A DNA stretch of 64,000 bases from Pseudoalteromonas sp. Scap06 (GTDB lineage: Bacteria > Pseudomonadota > Gammaproteobacteria > Enterobacterales > Alteromonadaceae). Shown piece after piece: positions 20,271 through 30,378 of this stretch. Where the stretch lies: contig NZ_CP041330.1 in NCBI RefSeq assembly GCF_013394165.1, positions 2,038,501 through 2,102,500 on the forward strand, given 5' to 3'. The notes beneath the pieces are model-generated. The model did no database searches. It was not told the DNA's origin and saw only the letters and a list, made by a program, of their open reading frames with translations. The position numbers and the translations under genes were made by a program. Each line of letters begins with the position of its first letter. The stretch's first letter is position 1.

Positions 20271-20798
20271 TTAGGCACTAAACAAATGTAATGGCTGGTG
20301 GAGGGCATCATTTTGTAAATCATCATAAAATGCCACCGCATCCATTTGAGGGTTTGATAGCTCGGTGTTGGTATTTTGAATTCGTCGACGTACCGCTAAT
20401 TCACAGTTATCAATTACGTTAAGTGGAATGTGGTTTTTATCATCACGAATATTAAATGGCTCAGGTTTTAAGCACTGAGTTAACTTTATCTCACTCATCC
20501 CTTCGGCGCTTCCCATTTTTGCTAAAAGTTCCGTGTTATTTTTGCCAATTAACATATTAAAACTCTCAGGCGCCAATGGCTGCTTTGGGCCCGCACCTAA
20601 GTGTTTACGCAAGGTCTCTTCATCAGCTTGATAACCACTTGCATCACTTTTAGGTAAGTGAAACTCACTAAAATCGAGCGCATCATGAGATAGCATTGCT
20701 AATAAAAGAGCAAATTCACCCCGACGGCTTTCATGCACACTTTTATTGAGTCGTGTTTTTAATTGACTCTCTGTGATTAACAAATCACCAATCTGCAT
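20271..20798 (-). CDS. Conserved hypothetical, VC2046/SO_2500-like
   Basis: 175 residues. The N-terminus (GDLLITESQLKTRLN, SRRGEFALLLAMLSHDALD) resembles the family named after Vibrio VC2046 and Shewanella SO_2500, whose function is unknown. There is no signal peptide or membrane helix. It is divergent from the tRNA-Tyr genes. Confidence 0.6.
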   Translation of the reverse strand: MQIGDLLITESQLKTRLNKSVHESRRGEFALLLAMLSHDALDFSEFHLPKSDASGYQADEETLRKHLGAGPKQPLAPESFNMLIGKNNTELLAKMGSAEGMSEIKLTQCLKPEPFNIRDDKNHIPLNVIDNCELAVRRRIQNTNTELSNPQMDAVAFYDDLQNDALHQPLHLFSA

Positions 20799-20867
20799 AG
20801 ACTTTAGCCTATTTAACTAATTAATAAGTATTTATCGGCTAAATTTGAATTTTCTTTAGCTTTTTTC

Positions 20868-20895
20868 TTTACTTAAATAAGAAGTTTGCTATTAT
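20868..20895 (+). promoter_or_regulatory. Putative promoter of the tRNA-Tyr pair
   Basis: TTTACT (-35-like), a 16-bp spacer and TATTAT (-10), followed by a GC-rich discriminator (CTGCCGCG) as is usual for stable-RNA promoters under stringent control. It lies 15 bp before the first tRNA. Confidence 0.5.
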
Positions 20896-20910
20896 CTGCC
20901 GCGTTGCATT

Positions 20911-20995
20911 GGAGGGGTTCCCGAGCGGCCAAAGGGATCAGACTGTAAATCTGACGGCTCAGCCTTCGCTGGTTCGAATCCAGCTCCCTCCACCA
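20911..20995 (+). tRNA. tyrT: tRNA-Tyr (GTA), copy 1
   Basis: 85 nt, class II tRNA with a long variable arm. The acceptor GGAGGGG pairs with TCCCTCC. The anticodon loop contains CTGTAAA with anticodon GTA at 20945-20947, the T-arm is GGTTCGAATCC, and CCA is encoded. Identical to the second copy 49 bp downstream. Confidence 0.97.
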
Positions 20996-21044
20996 CTTTT
21001 CTTAGGCTAAGTTAAGTGGGGCCAAATGCAATAAAAATTAGTGT

Positions 21045-21129
21045 GGAGGGGTTCCCGAGCGGCCAAAGGGATCAGACTGTAAATCTGACGGCTCAGCCTT
21101 CGCTGGTTCGAATCCAGCTCCCTCCACCA
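21045..21129 (+). tRNA. tyrV: tRNA-Tyr (GTA), copy 2
   Basis: 85 nt, identical in sequence to the first copy including the encoded CCA, with the same class II structure. The 49-bp spacer has no promoter of its own that I can see, so the pair is probably co-transcribed. Confidence 0.97.
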
Positions 21130-21160
21130 CTTCTCTTTACTACCTCGTTTTATGTTCTAA

Positions 21161-21856
21161 TTATTCAAAAACCCATTGTAAACTCATCCCATGCTTATTT
21201 AACCAAGCGCTTGCTTTTTTGTATTCTGAATAAAATAAACCTACACGATGCCAAAATTGTGCACTGTGATTTAAATACTTTAAATGCGCTAACTCATGCA
21301 CAATCACGTAGTCAATTACCCAGGTGGGTGCGCTTGCAAGGTGTAAATTAAAGGTAAGCTCACGCCTGCGGTTACAACTGCCCCAGCGACGCTTATACAA
21401 TTGAATACGAATATTACTCGGTAGCTTTTCACCCATCAGCTGACAATAGTAGTTAACTCGCATTTCAATATAGCTTTCTAATTTCTCATGCAAAAACTGC
21501 TCTAGCAAACTTTGATACATTTGCGTTCGATGCTTCACACGTGAAGAAAGACTCAGTAACAGTGTTTGGCTTTCATTGTGCTGCTGCCATTGAGTGCGTG
21601 CTGCGTTTTCAAATTGCACATTAACAGCTTCATTAAATAATTTAATGCTATTGGTTTTAAGTGGAAACTGTCGTGTATCGGCTTGAATTTGTTGCTTATG
21701 TAACTGAGCATCAATCCAGCCCTGTTTACTCAACAGCCATTCGTTAATTTGTGTTTTCGTTACAAAATGGGGCGCATACACAGTAAGTTCTCGTTGTGCG
21801 ACTTTAATAGCCACTGTTTTTCGCCGACGGCTTCTTCTTAACGTATAATCTAACAA
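21161..21856 (-). CDS. YgjP-like zinc metallopeptidase
   Basis: 231 residues. The motif HELAH at 187-191 plus H197 in LNHSAQFWHRVG, preceded by RWGSC, is the signature of the YgjP/SprT-like gluzincin family (M48-like). The N-terminal half contains the VAIKVAQRELTVYAP beta region typical of these proteins. There is no signal peptide. Its substrate is unknown; the family includes proteins adjacent to restriction enzymes. Confidence 0.87.
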   Translation of the reverse strand: MLDYTLRRSRRRKTVAIKVAQRELTVYAPHFVTKTQINEWLLSKQGWIDAQLHKQQIQADTRQFPLKTNSIKLFNEAVNVQFENAARTQWQQHNESQTLLLSLSSRVKHRTQMYQSLLEQFLHEKLESYIEMRVNYYCQLMGEKLPSNIRIQLYKRRWGSCNRRRELTFNLHLASAPTWVIDYVIVHELAHLKYLNHSAQFWHRVGLFYSEYKKASAWLNKHGMSLQWVFE

Positions 21857-22041
21857 TCTAAAGTGCCTATAAGTTATTATAAAATAAAACTTTCTCTATT
21901 AGCTTAATAAGTTAATTCGTAGGAGAAAAAACCAGTTAGTAGGTATCGTTTTAATATTGCTCGATACTAAATAGGCTAAACGATGGATCATAAATCTACC
22001 CTTGGCTATTTTAACTGTTGAAGTTTTACTAAACAAAGCCG

Positions 22042-22437
22042 CTAGCTCTCGAGTTGCACTTTTATGACATTATAATCATGAGAAGTGATTTCATGGCTAT
22101 TACCACTATTGTCTTTAAAATACATAGAAAAAGTCACGCCATGATCAGCCAATATGGTTTTCACTTGATGCTGCTTAAGATGCTTAAGCCAAATAACAAA
22201 TTGCTCCCCAGTTGCAGCAAAAGCGATTCCTTTACTACGCCCATCGCCTTCAAATAAAGCCAATCGTGTAGTAGCGCTTTCATCTTCAAGTGTTAAAGGA
22301 CCTTTTCCCTCTTCATTCCAAAAGGCTAACTCCTCTACTACGGTAAAACCAAGCACCTTTTCATACCACTCAATAGCTTGGTTGAGGCTTTGAACATTTA
22401 AATGACAATGATCAATTCCCGAAAGTTTAGGTGTCAT
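22042..22437 (-). CDS. VOC-family (glyoxalase/dioxygenase fold) protein
   Basis: 131 residues from the ATG at 22437, which has a GGTGA ribosome site about 8 bp away; a TTG at 22452 would add five residues. A beta-alpha-beta-beta-beta repeat pattern begins GIDHCHLNVQSLNQAIEWYE. H11 and the C-terminal acidic residues (SHEITSHD) are candidate metal ligands. It overlaps the end of the HD-domain gene by 11 bp, indicating coupled translation. Substrate unknown. Confidence 0.82.
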   Translation of the reverse strand: MTPKLSGIDHCHLNVQSLNQAIEWYEKVLGFTVVEELAFWNEEGKGPLTLEDESATTRLALFEGDGRSKGIAFAATGEQFVIWLKHLKQHQVKTILADHGVTFSMYFKDNSGNSHEITSHDYNVIKVQLES

Positions 22438-23098
22438 CGCGTTGTTCACCAATTTCAGACTTAAGCTGAGCTAAAAAGTCGTGCATGTATGCAGTGCGTC
22501 TTTGTGCTTCGGCTTTTGCAGAAGGAGTATTCATACTCTGGGCAATATGCAGTAATTTAATAAAAAAATGATCTAGGGTGTACTTTTTATCGTCAGCTTC
22601 TCGGTTTAAACAAAATGGATCATCGGGGTTGTATAATAATCGACTAATAGAGCCGCCTACTTTCATACAACGGCTTACGCCAATAGCACCCAAGGCATCC
22701 ATTCTGTCAGCATCTTGTACAATCTGTGCTTCAACCGTTTTAATAGCAATATTGGCGCTAAAACTATGTGCGGCAATGGCATGGTGAATATCATCAAATA
22801 GCGCGTCATCATAGCCAATAGACGCTAAAAAGTTAATCGCTTTATCCGCGGCCATTGTTGATGCCCTTGCTCTATCTGGGTGATTTTTAGCCACTGCAAC
22901 ACAATCATGCAACCAAGCTGCAGGCAATACAATCGCCATATCAGCCTGCTCTGCTATACATAGCTGCACAGCAACACGCACTACCCGTTCAATATGGGTA
23001 ATATCATGGGCAACATCCGCATGTACTAAGGATGTAATAAAGTCTCTGCATTGCTGATTAAGTTGCTGTAATGAGGGGCTAAGAGCTGAATTGTCCAC
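22427..23098 (-). CDS. HD-domain phosphohydrolase
   Basis: 223 residues with HD signature positions H (HDITHIERV), HD (AAWLHDCVAV), H and D (VQDADRMDALGAIG). It matches the YedJ-like HD family. Expected to hydrolyse a phosphate-containing small molecule using divalent metal; the substrate is not known. It forms a two-gene unit with the downstream VOC gene. Confidence 0.85.
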   Translation of the reverse strand: MDNSALSPSLQQLNQQCRDFITSLVHADVAHDITHIERVVRVAVQLCIAEQADMAIVLPAAWLHDCVAVAKNHPDRARASTMAADKAINFLASIGYDDALFDDIHHAIAAHSFSANIAIKTVEAQIVQDADRMDALGAIGVSRCMKVGGSISRLLYNPDDPFCLNREADDKKYTLDHFFIKLLHIAQSMNTPSAKAEAQRRTAYMHDFLAQLKSEIGEQRDDT

Positions 23099-23237
23099 CG
23101 AATTTCCAAAAATCTATTTAAACGAGTTAATAATGGCTACTTTACCGCGATTTATAAGCCCCTTGCAAAACATTCATTGTATGTTGCGCGAGCCTTGACT
23201 AAAATACAGCGCTTATTTATTACTACAGAGAAGCCTT

Positions 23238-24428
23238 ATGTCATCTGCCGTTTACCTGCAAGCTGGTCGCGATAAATCATTAAAAAGAAAACACCCTTGG
23301 TTATTTTCTAAAGCCATCAAAAAAATTAAAGGTAAACCTGGATTAGGTGACACGGTAACCATACACGACAGTGAGGGTAAATTTTTAGCCACCGCAGCTT
23401 ACAGTCCTCATTCACAAATACGTGCTCGTGTTTGGAGCTTTGACGAAAAAGAAGTGATTGATCAACATTTTTTTGAGCGTCGTCTTCGCCGTGCTTTAGA
23501 AGCTCGCAGCCATGCAATTGAAGAAGGTGGACTTACCGGCTTTAGGTTATGTGCAGCAGAATCAGACTACTTACCCGGTATTACCATAGATAAGTTTGAT
23601 AATGTAATTGTGTGTCAATTACTAAGCGCAGGCGCAGAACGTCATAAAGGTGAGATTGTTGGTGCTTTAATGGCTATTTTCCCAGGCTCTACTATTTATG
23701 AGCGCTCAGATGTAGATGTTCGAACCAAAGAAGGGCTAGAGCCTATTAAGGGCGTACTTTGGGGGAGTGAACCCACTGCACCTGTCATAATTGAAGAAAA
23801 TGGTTTAAAAATTGAAGTTGATATTCTAGAAGGCCATAAAACTGGTTTTTATTTAGATCAACGAGATAGCCGTGCTGCACTGGAGCGTTTTTCAAAAGAT
23901 AAAACCGTATTAAATTGCTTTAGTTATACGGGAACGTTTTCTCTTTATGCCCTGCGCGGTGGCTGTAAACATGTAACCAATGTTGATGTTTCACAACCAG
24001 CACTTGATACAGCGAAGCGCAATGTTGAGCATAACAACCTTGATTTAAATAAAGTCGACTTTGTAAAACAAGATGTCTTTAAATTATTACGCCAATACCG
24101 TGAAGACGGGGTGATGTTTGATACGATCGTTATGGACCCGCCTAAATTTGCCGATAACAAGGCGCAGTTAACTGGGGCGTGTCGCGGTTACAAGGACATC
24201 AATATGATTGCGATGCAAATTTTAAAGCCCGGCGGCACTTTGCTAACATTCTCATGCTCTGGTTTAATGGAACAAAACTTGTTTCAAAAAGTAGTCGCAG
24301 ATGCAGCCCTTGATGCAGGTAAGGATTTACTGATCATGGAGCGCTTAAATCAAGCAGCTGACCACCCTATTGCAGGCAGCTATCCTGAAGGTTTTTACCT
24401 TAAAGGGCTTATTTGTAAGGTTTACTAA
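23238..24428 (+). CDS. rlmI: 23S rRNA (cytosine-1962-C5) methyltransferase RlmI
   Basis: 396 residues (E. coli RlmI is 396). Domains are an N-terminal PUA (residues 1-75), a middle beta domain, and a C-terminal Rossmann methyltransferase with [25 protein letters not shown] and TFSCSG. The last Cys is the catalytic nucleophile type for m5C. It modifies 23S rRNA in the large subunit. The C-terminus converges with the PilZ gene only 15 bp away. Confidence 0.94.
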   Translation: MSSAVYLQAGRDKSLKRKHPWLFSKAIKKIKGKPGLGDTVTIHDSEGKFLATAAYSPHSQIRARVWSFDEKEVIDQHFFERRLRRALEARSHAIEEGGLTGFRLCAAESDYLPGITIDKFDNVIVCQLLSAGAERHKGEIVGALMAIFPGSTIYERSDVDVRTKEGLEPIKGVLWGSEPTAPVIIEENGLKIEVDILEGHKTGFYLDQRDSRAALERFSKDKTVLNCFSYTGTFSLYALRGGCKHVTNVDVSQPALDTAKRNVEHNNLDLNKVDFVKQDVFKLLRQYREDGVMFDTIVMDPPKFADNKAQLTGACRGYKDINMIAMQILKPGGTLLTFSCSGLMEQNLFQKVVADAALDAGKDLLIMERLNQAADHPIAGSYPEGFYLKGLICKVY

Positions 24429-24443
24429 AAACTAATTAAGTAG

Positions 24444-24740
24444 TTAGTTAAACTCTACAATTTCAAGCCCTGCGGTTATCGTGCCATCCTCTTCTGTGCT
24501 GGCACGTATTACCTTAACGGTGGCTTTTAACGGTGCAATGCTCGGATGTGTTGATGCAATATCAACCGATAAAATTGAGTTAAGCTCTAACAAATCATCG
24601 AGTTGTAATGAAAGACCCGTTGCACTTAAATCAAGGCAGGTGCCAGTGTAACTGAGCCCAGCAACAGGCTCTATTGAGGTTAACTTCGCTGGCGTGTTAA
24701 CCTGCATACGTCTATAGTTTCGCTTATCTTCAGTAAACAT
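24444..24740 (-). CDS. PilZ-domain protein
   Basis: 98 residues. RRMQVNTPAKLTSIE gives the RxxxR-type start of a PilZ fold, and CLDLSATGLSLQL the (D/N)xSxxG motif, so both c-di-GMP-binding elements are present (R11/R12, D33, S35, G38 region). It sits 8 bp downstream of a CheY-like gene, so the pair probably forms one output unit. The GGDEF protein at 4-6.8 kb is a possible source of ligand. Confidence 0.87.
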   Translation of the reverse strand: MFTEDKRNYRRMQVNTPAKLTSIEPVAGLSYTGTCLDLSATGLSLQLDDLLELNSILSVDIASTHPSIAPLKATVKVIRASTEEDGTITAGLEIVEFN

Positions 24741-24748
24741 AATTCCCT

Positions 24749-25129
24749 CTACACAATATTATTAATTTTTTCTCGTAGTACAGCGATAGAAAAAGGTTTT
24801 ACAACGTAAGCATCACACCCTGCGTCAAAGCCAGCTTGTTGTTCAAGCTCCGACTCAAGTCCAGATATCATAACCACCGGAATGTTTTTTGTCTCTGGCG
24901 TGTGTTTAAGTATGCGACACGTATCATAACCATCGAGTCCTGGCATACACACATCAAGCAAAATAATATCGGGCGGATTTGCAATCGCAGATGCTAAACA
25001 ACTTTTACCTGAGTCAGCATAGCTCAAATCAAATATTGATGCTAACCCTGCTTTGAGTATTTCAAAATTGAAATACTCATCATCAACCACTAACAACTGT
25101 CGCGCTTTGTGTTTTATTAATGAGGACAT
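24749..25129 (-). CDS. CheY-like response regulator receiver
   Basis: 126 residues, a receiver domain only. Acidic pocket D16-D17 (LLVVDDEYF), phospho-acceptor D59 (IILLDVCMPGLDG), S89 and K111 (VVKPFS) are all present. No output domain is attached. The next gene codes for a PilZ protein, and no histidine kinase lies nearby, so the partner kinase is elsewhere. Confidence 0.93.
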   Translation of the reverse strand: MSSLIKHKARQLLVVDDEYFNFEILKAGLASIFDLSYADSGKSCLASAIANPPDIILLDVCMPGLDGYDTCRILKHTPETKNIPVVMISGLESELEQQAGFDAGCDAYVVKPFSIAVLREKINNIV

Positions 25130-25197
25130 AGGTATGTCATTTCCTTCTCAAGTTAGTCCCTCTGTTAACTTACTTAGCTTAATAGAGAATAAAGAGA

Positions 25198-28100
25198 TTA
25201 TTCAATTTCTTTTATCGCATTTAACACACGTTTTGCTGAAATTGGATAAGGCGTACCTAAGGTTTGTGCGAATAAGGATACGCGTAATTCTTGCTGCATC
25301 CAAAAAATAGCCTCAACATCAGTAGGCAATGGCATTCCTTTAGGTGTTTTATTCGTTAGTTTTTTATATTCTTGCGCTACTTTTTCAAGCTCTAACACAC
25401 ATAATCTATCACGATTTGGGTCAACAGGTAGTTTTTCTAGGCGTTTTTGAATCGCTTTTAAATAACGAATTAAATCGCCGAGTTTGTCTGCCCCATGTTG
25501 ACTGACAAAGCCTTTAAAAATAAGTGATTCTAGCTGAGACTTAATATCCCCATGAGCGGTGATCATGGTTAAATCTACACGCCCTTTCATTTTTTTATGC
25601 AGTGCATGCGCAATACTCAGCACTTGCTCAACCTGTGTAGCAATGGCCACAACGGTATCGCCTAACTCGCCGCGAATATGCTCTTTAACCGTTTCAAATG
25701 CCTCACTTGTACGAATGTCACCATATTTAACTAATAGGCTGTCAACGCCTGATGCAATGCAGTCATCAATTAAATCGGCAATTTTACCAAAAGGATTAAA
25801 GTACAATCCTAATTTAGCTTTGTTTGGTAGGTTTTGCTGCAGGTATTTAATTGGTGATGGCACGTTTAAAAGTACTAAACGACGTAAACCTTGCTGGTGC
25901 GCTAATTGCGCTTTTATTTCGTTATCGAATAGCTCTACTGCGGCCGTTGATTTTTTATCCACTAGTGCTGGGTAGGCTTTAATTTCGTATTGACCTTGCT
26001 TTTTCACATACGATGTTGGTAACTCACCAAAATCCCACTGGATTAAATCGGTTTTTTCTATGCCTTTGTCGGCCACTTTAGATAAGGTGTCTGTCACTTT
26101 GCCTTGAAGCTGCGCTTTAAGCTTAGCTAAATCGAGCCCACGGGCAAGAAGTTGGTCGTTTTCATCACGTACTTCAAACTGCAATCTTAAATGAGGAGCA
26201 AGGGCTGTTAAATCCCACGCCTCAGGGTCGACTCGCACGCCAGTCATGCGCAATAACCGATTACTTAGTGAGTCGATTAACGAGCCTTGTAGAGGCTCTA
26301 TGGCCGCTAAAACCGCGTCGGCATAATTAGGCGCAGGGACAAAGTTACGGCGAAGTGACTTTGGCAATGACTTGATTAACCCACAAATTAGCTCATGACG
26401 AAATGCCGGTATATGCCAATCAAAACCACTTTCTTGAACTTGGTTTAATAGCGCAACCGGTATTTGTACAGCAACACCATCAACTGCTTGGCCTGGATCA
26501 AAATGATAAGTAAGCGGCAGCATTAAGTTATCTTGTTGCCATGTATCTGGATAATCAAATTCAGTAATGCTACTTGCACCATGCTGCATGAGCTCTTCTC
26601 GCGTCATGTGCAGGTAGTGTTTGTCTTGCTGTTTTTGTGTTTTATACCACTTAATAAACGCAGCACGATTATTAATATCGTTCGGTATTTTTTTCTCGTA
26701 AAACTCAAATAAGGTTTGTTCATCAACTAAAATATCGCGCCTACGAGATTTGTTCTCGAGCACTTGAATATCTTCAATTAATTCGCGGTTATATTGTAAA
26801 AATCCTTCATTGAGCCCCAGCTCTTGTTCAACCAGCGCTGTGCGAATAAATAACTCACGGCTTACTTTTGGGTCAATATTGCTGTAAACACAGCGGCGCT
26901 TATTAACAATTAATAAGCCATACAAAGTTTGTTGCTCAAAGGCAATGACCGCACCGGGTTTTTTCTCCCAATGAGGCTCTGTGTAGCTGCGTTTTACTAA
27001 ATGCTGAGCGAATGGTTCTACCCAGTTCACATCAATTTTGGCATTAATACGAGCATAGAGTTTACTGGTTTCCACCAACTCAGCCGACATCATCCATTTT
27101 GGACTCTTTTTAAATAATCCTGAGCCTGGGAAAATATGAAATTGGCTATTACGCGCACCTTTATATAGCTGCTTTTCGTCTTTAAAACCGATGTGACTGA
27201 GCATGCCACTTAAAAGTGCTTTGTGAATAAGCTCGCTGTCTGCAACATTAGTGGTGGCTTTCATTTTCATTTCATTGCACACAGTGCTGATTTGATAAAC
27301 GATATCTTGCCATTCACGAATACGCATATAGGCTAAAAAGTCTTTTTGACATAACTTTCTAAACTGGCTGTTAGTCAGCTCACTTTGCTGCTCTTCTAAA
27401 TAATTCCACAGGTTTAAAAAGGCGATAAAGTCAGAATCAGGATCGTCAAAGCGACCATGTTTTTCATTTGCGGCTTGGCGTTTTTCTTGTGGTCGCTCGC
27501 GGGGATCTTGAATTGAGAGCGCGGCAACAATAACTATCACCTCACGCAATGCACCCAGTTTATGCGCAGTTAACACCATTTTTGCTAAACGCGGGTCAAC
27601 CGGCAAACGACTTAGCTCCCGCCCAGATTGTGTTAGGCTGGTTTTTTGATGACGCTTAGCCGCTTTTACTGCTTGTAGCTCTTCAAGCAATGTTAAACCA
27701 TCATTAATATTTCGGCTATCTGGAGCTTGCACAAAAGGAAATTGCGCCATATCACCCAGCCCAAGGGCTAACATTTGCAAAATAACTGATGCTAAATTAG
27801 TACGTAATATTTCAGGGTCAGTAAATTCAGGACGCGATAAAAAGTCATCTTCTGAATATAAACGAATACAAATACCCGCTTCAACACGTCCACAACGCCC
27901 CATTCGCTGATTAGCACTGGCTTGCGAAATAGGCTCTATAGGTAAACGTTGCACTTTTGTGCGATAACTATAACGACTAATTCGCGCTGTACCCGGGTCA
28001 ATAACATAACGAATACCAGGTACTGTTAGCGATGTTTCAGCGACGTTGGTAGAGAGTATAATATGGCGGCGCGAATGCGGCGCAAAAATGCGGTTTTGCT

Positions 28101-29091
28101 CAGCGTTCGATAGCCTTGAATACAAAGGTAATACATCAGTGTGTTTTAAATTACGCTTGCTTAGTGCATCAGCGGTATCGCGTATTTCTCGCTCACCATT
28201 CAAAAAGATCAGTATATCGCCAGGACCTTCGGCGCAAAGTTCATCTACCGCATCAAAAATCCCCTGAAGTTGGTCGCCTTCGGCTTCCATATCTTCTTTT
28301 TGAATATCACTAATTGGGTTATAGCGTACATCAACTGGAAACGTTCTTCCTGATACTTCAATAATAGGTGCATCATCAAAATGCTTAGAAAAGCGCTCAG
28401 GGTCGATAGTTGCTGAGGTAATAATAACTTTTAAATCGGGGCGCTTAGGGAGTAAATTTTTAAGATAACCTAAAATAAAATCAATGTTTAAGCTACGTTC
28501 ATGCGCTTCATCAATAATAATAGTGTCGTATTGATTTAAAAATCGGTCTTGTTGTATTTCAGCTAATAAAATACCGTCGGTCATCAGTTTGATGTAACTG
28601 TTATTAGATACCTGATCGCTAAAACGAATTTTAAAACCGACCTGCTGGCCAAGCTCGCATTGCATTTCTTCTGCGATACGGTTGGCAACACTGCGTGCTG
28701 CTAAACGCCTTGGTTGTGTATGGCCAATGTAGCCCTCAACGCCTCGGCCTAGCTCTAAACACATTTTAGGTATTTGTGTGGTTTTGCCTGAGCCAGTTTC
28801 ACCAGCAATGATCACCACTTGATTATTAGCAATGGCCTCTTTAATGGTGTCTTTTTTTTGACTAACCGGTAACTGCTCAGGGTAAGTAACTTTAGGTAGC
28901 CCAGCTAAGCGCTGCTCTCGCAGCGTTTGACTACGACTGATATCAGTCGCAATTTTTTCAAGCGCACTGGTAAGCTTTGCCTCGTCGGTGATTTTTTTAA
29001 CGCCGTGAAGACGTTTTTTAAAACTGAATTGATCTTTTTTTAAGCACGTTTTTAGCTCGCCAAACAACTGACCTAGGTTTACCACCTGCAT
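25198..29091 (-). CDS. hrpA: ATP-dependent RNA helicase HrpA
   Basis: 1,297 residues (E. coli HrpA is 1,300). Walker A GETGSGKT at 97-104, DEAH at 194-197, SAT, and the helicase C motif VIDPGTARISRY and QRMGRCGR. HA2/OB regions and the long C-terminal DUF3418 region (about 720-1290) complete the family order. DEAH-box helicase acting on mRNA or ribosomes in the cytoplasm. Monocistronic. Confidence 0.97.
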   Translation of the reverse strand: MQVVNLGQLFGELKTCLKKDQFSFKKRLHGVKKITDEAKLTSALEKIATDISRSQTLREQRLAGLPKVTYPEQLPVSQKKDTIKEAIANNQVVIIAGETGSGKTTQIPKMCLELGRGVEGYIGHTQPRRLAARSVANRIAEEMQCELGQQVGFKIRFSDQVSNNSYIKLMTDGILLAEIQQDRFLNQYDTIIIDEAHERSLNIDFILGYLKNLLPKRPDLKVIITSATIDPERFSKHFDDAPIIEVSGRTFPVDVRYNPISDIQKEDMEAEGDQLQGIFDAVDELCAEGPGDILIFLNGEREIRDTADALSKRNLKHTDVLPLYSRLSNAEQNRIFAPHSRRHIILSTNVAETSLTVPGIRYVIDPGTARISRYSYRTKVQRLPIEPISQASANQRMGRCGRVEAGICIRLYSEDDFLSRPEFTDPEILRTNLASVILQMLALGLGDMAQFPFVQAPDSRNINDGLTLLEELQAVKAAKRHQKTSLTQSGRELSRLPVDPRLAKMVLTAHKLGALREVIVIVAALSIQDPRERPQEKRQAANEKHGRFDDPDSDFIAFLNLWNYLEEQQSELTNSQFRKLCQKDFLAYMRIREWQDIVYQISTVCNEMKMKATTNVADSELIHKALLSGMLSHIGFKDEKQLYKGARNSQFHIFPGSGLFKKSPKWMMSAELVETSKLYARINAKIDVNWVEPFAQHLVKRSYTEPHWEKKPGAVIAFEQQTLYGLLIVNKRRCVYSNIDPKVSRELFIRTALVEQELGLNEGFLQYNRELIEDIQVLENKSRRRDILVDEQTLFEFYEKKIPNDINNRAAFIKWYKTQKQQDKHYLHMTREELMQHGASSITEFDYPDTWQQDNLMLPLTYHFDPGQAVDGVAVQIPVALLNQVQESGFDWHIPAFRHELICGLIKSLPKSLRRNFVPAPNYADAVLAAIEPLQGSLIDSLSNRLLRMTGVRVDPEAWDLTALAPHLRLQFEVRDENDQLLARGLDLAKLKAQLQGKVTDTLSKVADKGIEKTDLIQWDFGELPTSYVKKQGQYEIKAYPALVDKKSTAAVELFDNEIKAQLAHQQGLRRLVLLNVPSPIKYLQQNLPNKAKLGLYFNPFGKIADLIDDCIASGVDSLLVKYGDIRTSEAFETVKEHIRGELGDTVVAIATQVEQVLSIAHALHKKMKGRVDLTMITAHGDIKSQLESLIFKGFVSQHGADKLGDLIRYLKAIQKRLEKLPVDPNRDRLCVLELEKVAQEYKKLTNKTPKGMPLPTDVEAIFWMQQELRVSLFAQTLGTPYPISAKRVLNAIKEIE

Positions 29092-29213
29092 ACCTTATAA
29101 AAATTAGTCAAAGAGCCCCGATTGTAGCAAATTAAATGGCTGGGGTTAATCCTGTAAAGAATATAACAATCAGCGGATTATTATATAAACCACCAGCCAC
29201 TAACTAATAGTGT

Positions 29214-30254
29214 TTATTCGTCACTAAAAATACCTACGTAGGTTGCTTGCGTATTCGATTTACTCGCACGATACATGCCTGAAGTATTAAACGGCAGACT
29301 AATACTGCCTTTTGTATCAATAATAATAACACCGCCTGTGCCCCCTATCGGTTTAAGCACCTCGTTTATTACTTCATTACCTGCTTGGTCTATGGTTTTA
29401 CCTTGGTACTTTACTCGCGCACAAATATCACTTGCCACATTATAACGAATAAAATATTCGCCGTGCCCAGTTGCCGAAACCGCACATGAGGCATTTTCAG
29501 CAAAAGTGCCTGCGCCAATAACCGGTGCATCGCCAATACGACCAAAACGTTTTGCGGTCATTCCGCCGGTTGACGTGCCCGCCGCTAAATTACCTTGTTT
29601 ATCCAGTGCCACCGCTCCGACTGTGCCCACTTTATAATTTACTGGTAACGCTTTATGCGCTGCCTGATAATCTTTACTGGTATTTTTGCTCGCCTCGAGT
29701 TTCTTTTTGGCTTTTAATAAAGCCTCATAACGATGCTCAGTATCAAATATATTGTTCTCTACTAGGCTCACGCCTTGCTCTTTGGCAAACTCTTCTGCAC
29801 CTTGACCACTTAACATCACATGCACTGATTTTTCCATTACTAACCGGGCAAGTTTAATTGGACTTTCGATATGTTTAATACCTGACACAGCGCCTGCTTG
29901 ACGATTGCGACCATCCATTATAGAGGCATCTAATTCGTGACTACCATCATAGGTATATACCGCACCACGCCCGGCATTAAAATAAGGCGATTGTTCAAGT
30001 ACTTCAATGGCAGTAGTCACTGCATCAAGGCTTTCTCCGCCTTGTTCAAGTACCTTATATCCGGCCTCAACAGCTTCTGCTAATTTATTGCGATAAGCTT
30101 GCTCTTGATCTGCCGTAAATTTACTTTTTTCAATCGTGCCTGCACCGCCATGAATCGCAATGGCAAACGGCGTATTTGTGTTTTCACTCAATGCCTGCGT
30201 GCTCAACCCCATCAAACTTGTTGCAATGAGCCCTAATAATAGTGATTTTTTCAT
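29214..30254 (-). CDS. Periplasmic isoaspartyl peptidase/L-asparaginase (plant-type)
   Basis: 346 residues with a signal peptide (1-23). Ntn-hydrolase fold: HGGAGT near the N-terminus and nucleophile T211 in VGTVGAVALD, where the precursor autocleaves to alpha and beta subunits. GGMTAKRFGRIGDAPVIGAG is the substrate pocket. It hydrolyses isoaspartyl dipeptides and asparagine in the periplasm. Confidence 0.93.
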   Translation of the reverse strand: MKKSLLLGLIATSLMGLSTQALSENTNTPFAIAIHGGAGTIEKSKFTADQEQAYRNKLAEAVEAGYKVLEQGGESLDAVTTAIEVLEQSPYFNAGRGAVYTYDGSHELDASIMDGRNRQAGAVSGIKHIESPIKLARLVMEKSVHVMLSGQGAEEFAKEQGVSLVENNIFDTEHRYEALLKAKKKLEASKNTSKDYQAAHKALPVNYKVGTVGAVALDKQGNLAAGTSTGGMTAKRFGRIGDAPVIGAGTFAENASCAVSATGHGEYFIRYNVASDICARVKYQGKTIDQAGNEVINEVLKPIGGTGGVIIIDTKGSISLPFNTSGMYRASKSNTQATYVGIFSDE

Positions 30255-30337
30255 TGTGTGTTCTTTTATAAATACAGGATTAAAACCAATGTGAATGGTT
30301 ATGAAGAGTTTTTCAAGTGAACTGAGTTTAATGGCAC

Positions 30338-30365
30338 AAAAAAAGCGCCCTAAGGCGCTTTTTTA
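30338..30365. terminator. Bidirectional terminator-like hairpin between SapC and the isoaspartyl peptidase gene
   Basis: Perfect stem AAAAAGCGCC / GGCGCTTTTT with a CTAA loop. It lies just beyond the SapC stop on the minus strand and within the 5' region of the next gene on the same strand. Confidence 0.9.
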
Positions 30366-30378
30366 ATTTCGTTTAAAG

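Noticed and set aside
21016..21351. 111-residue frame running through the second tRNA-Tyr
   Set aside because: It spans a tRNA gene and overlaps the YgjP-like gene, so it cannot be a real CDS.
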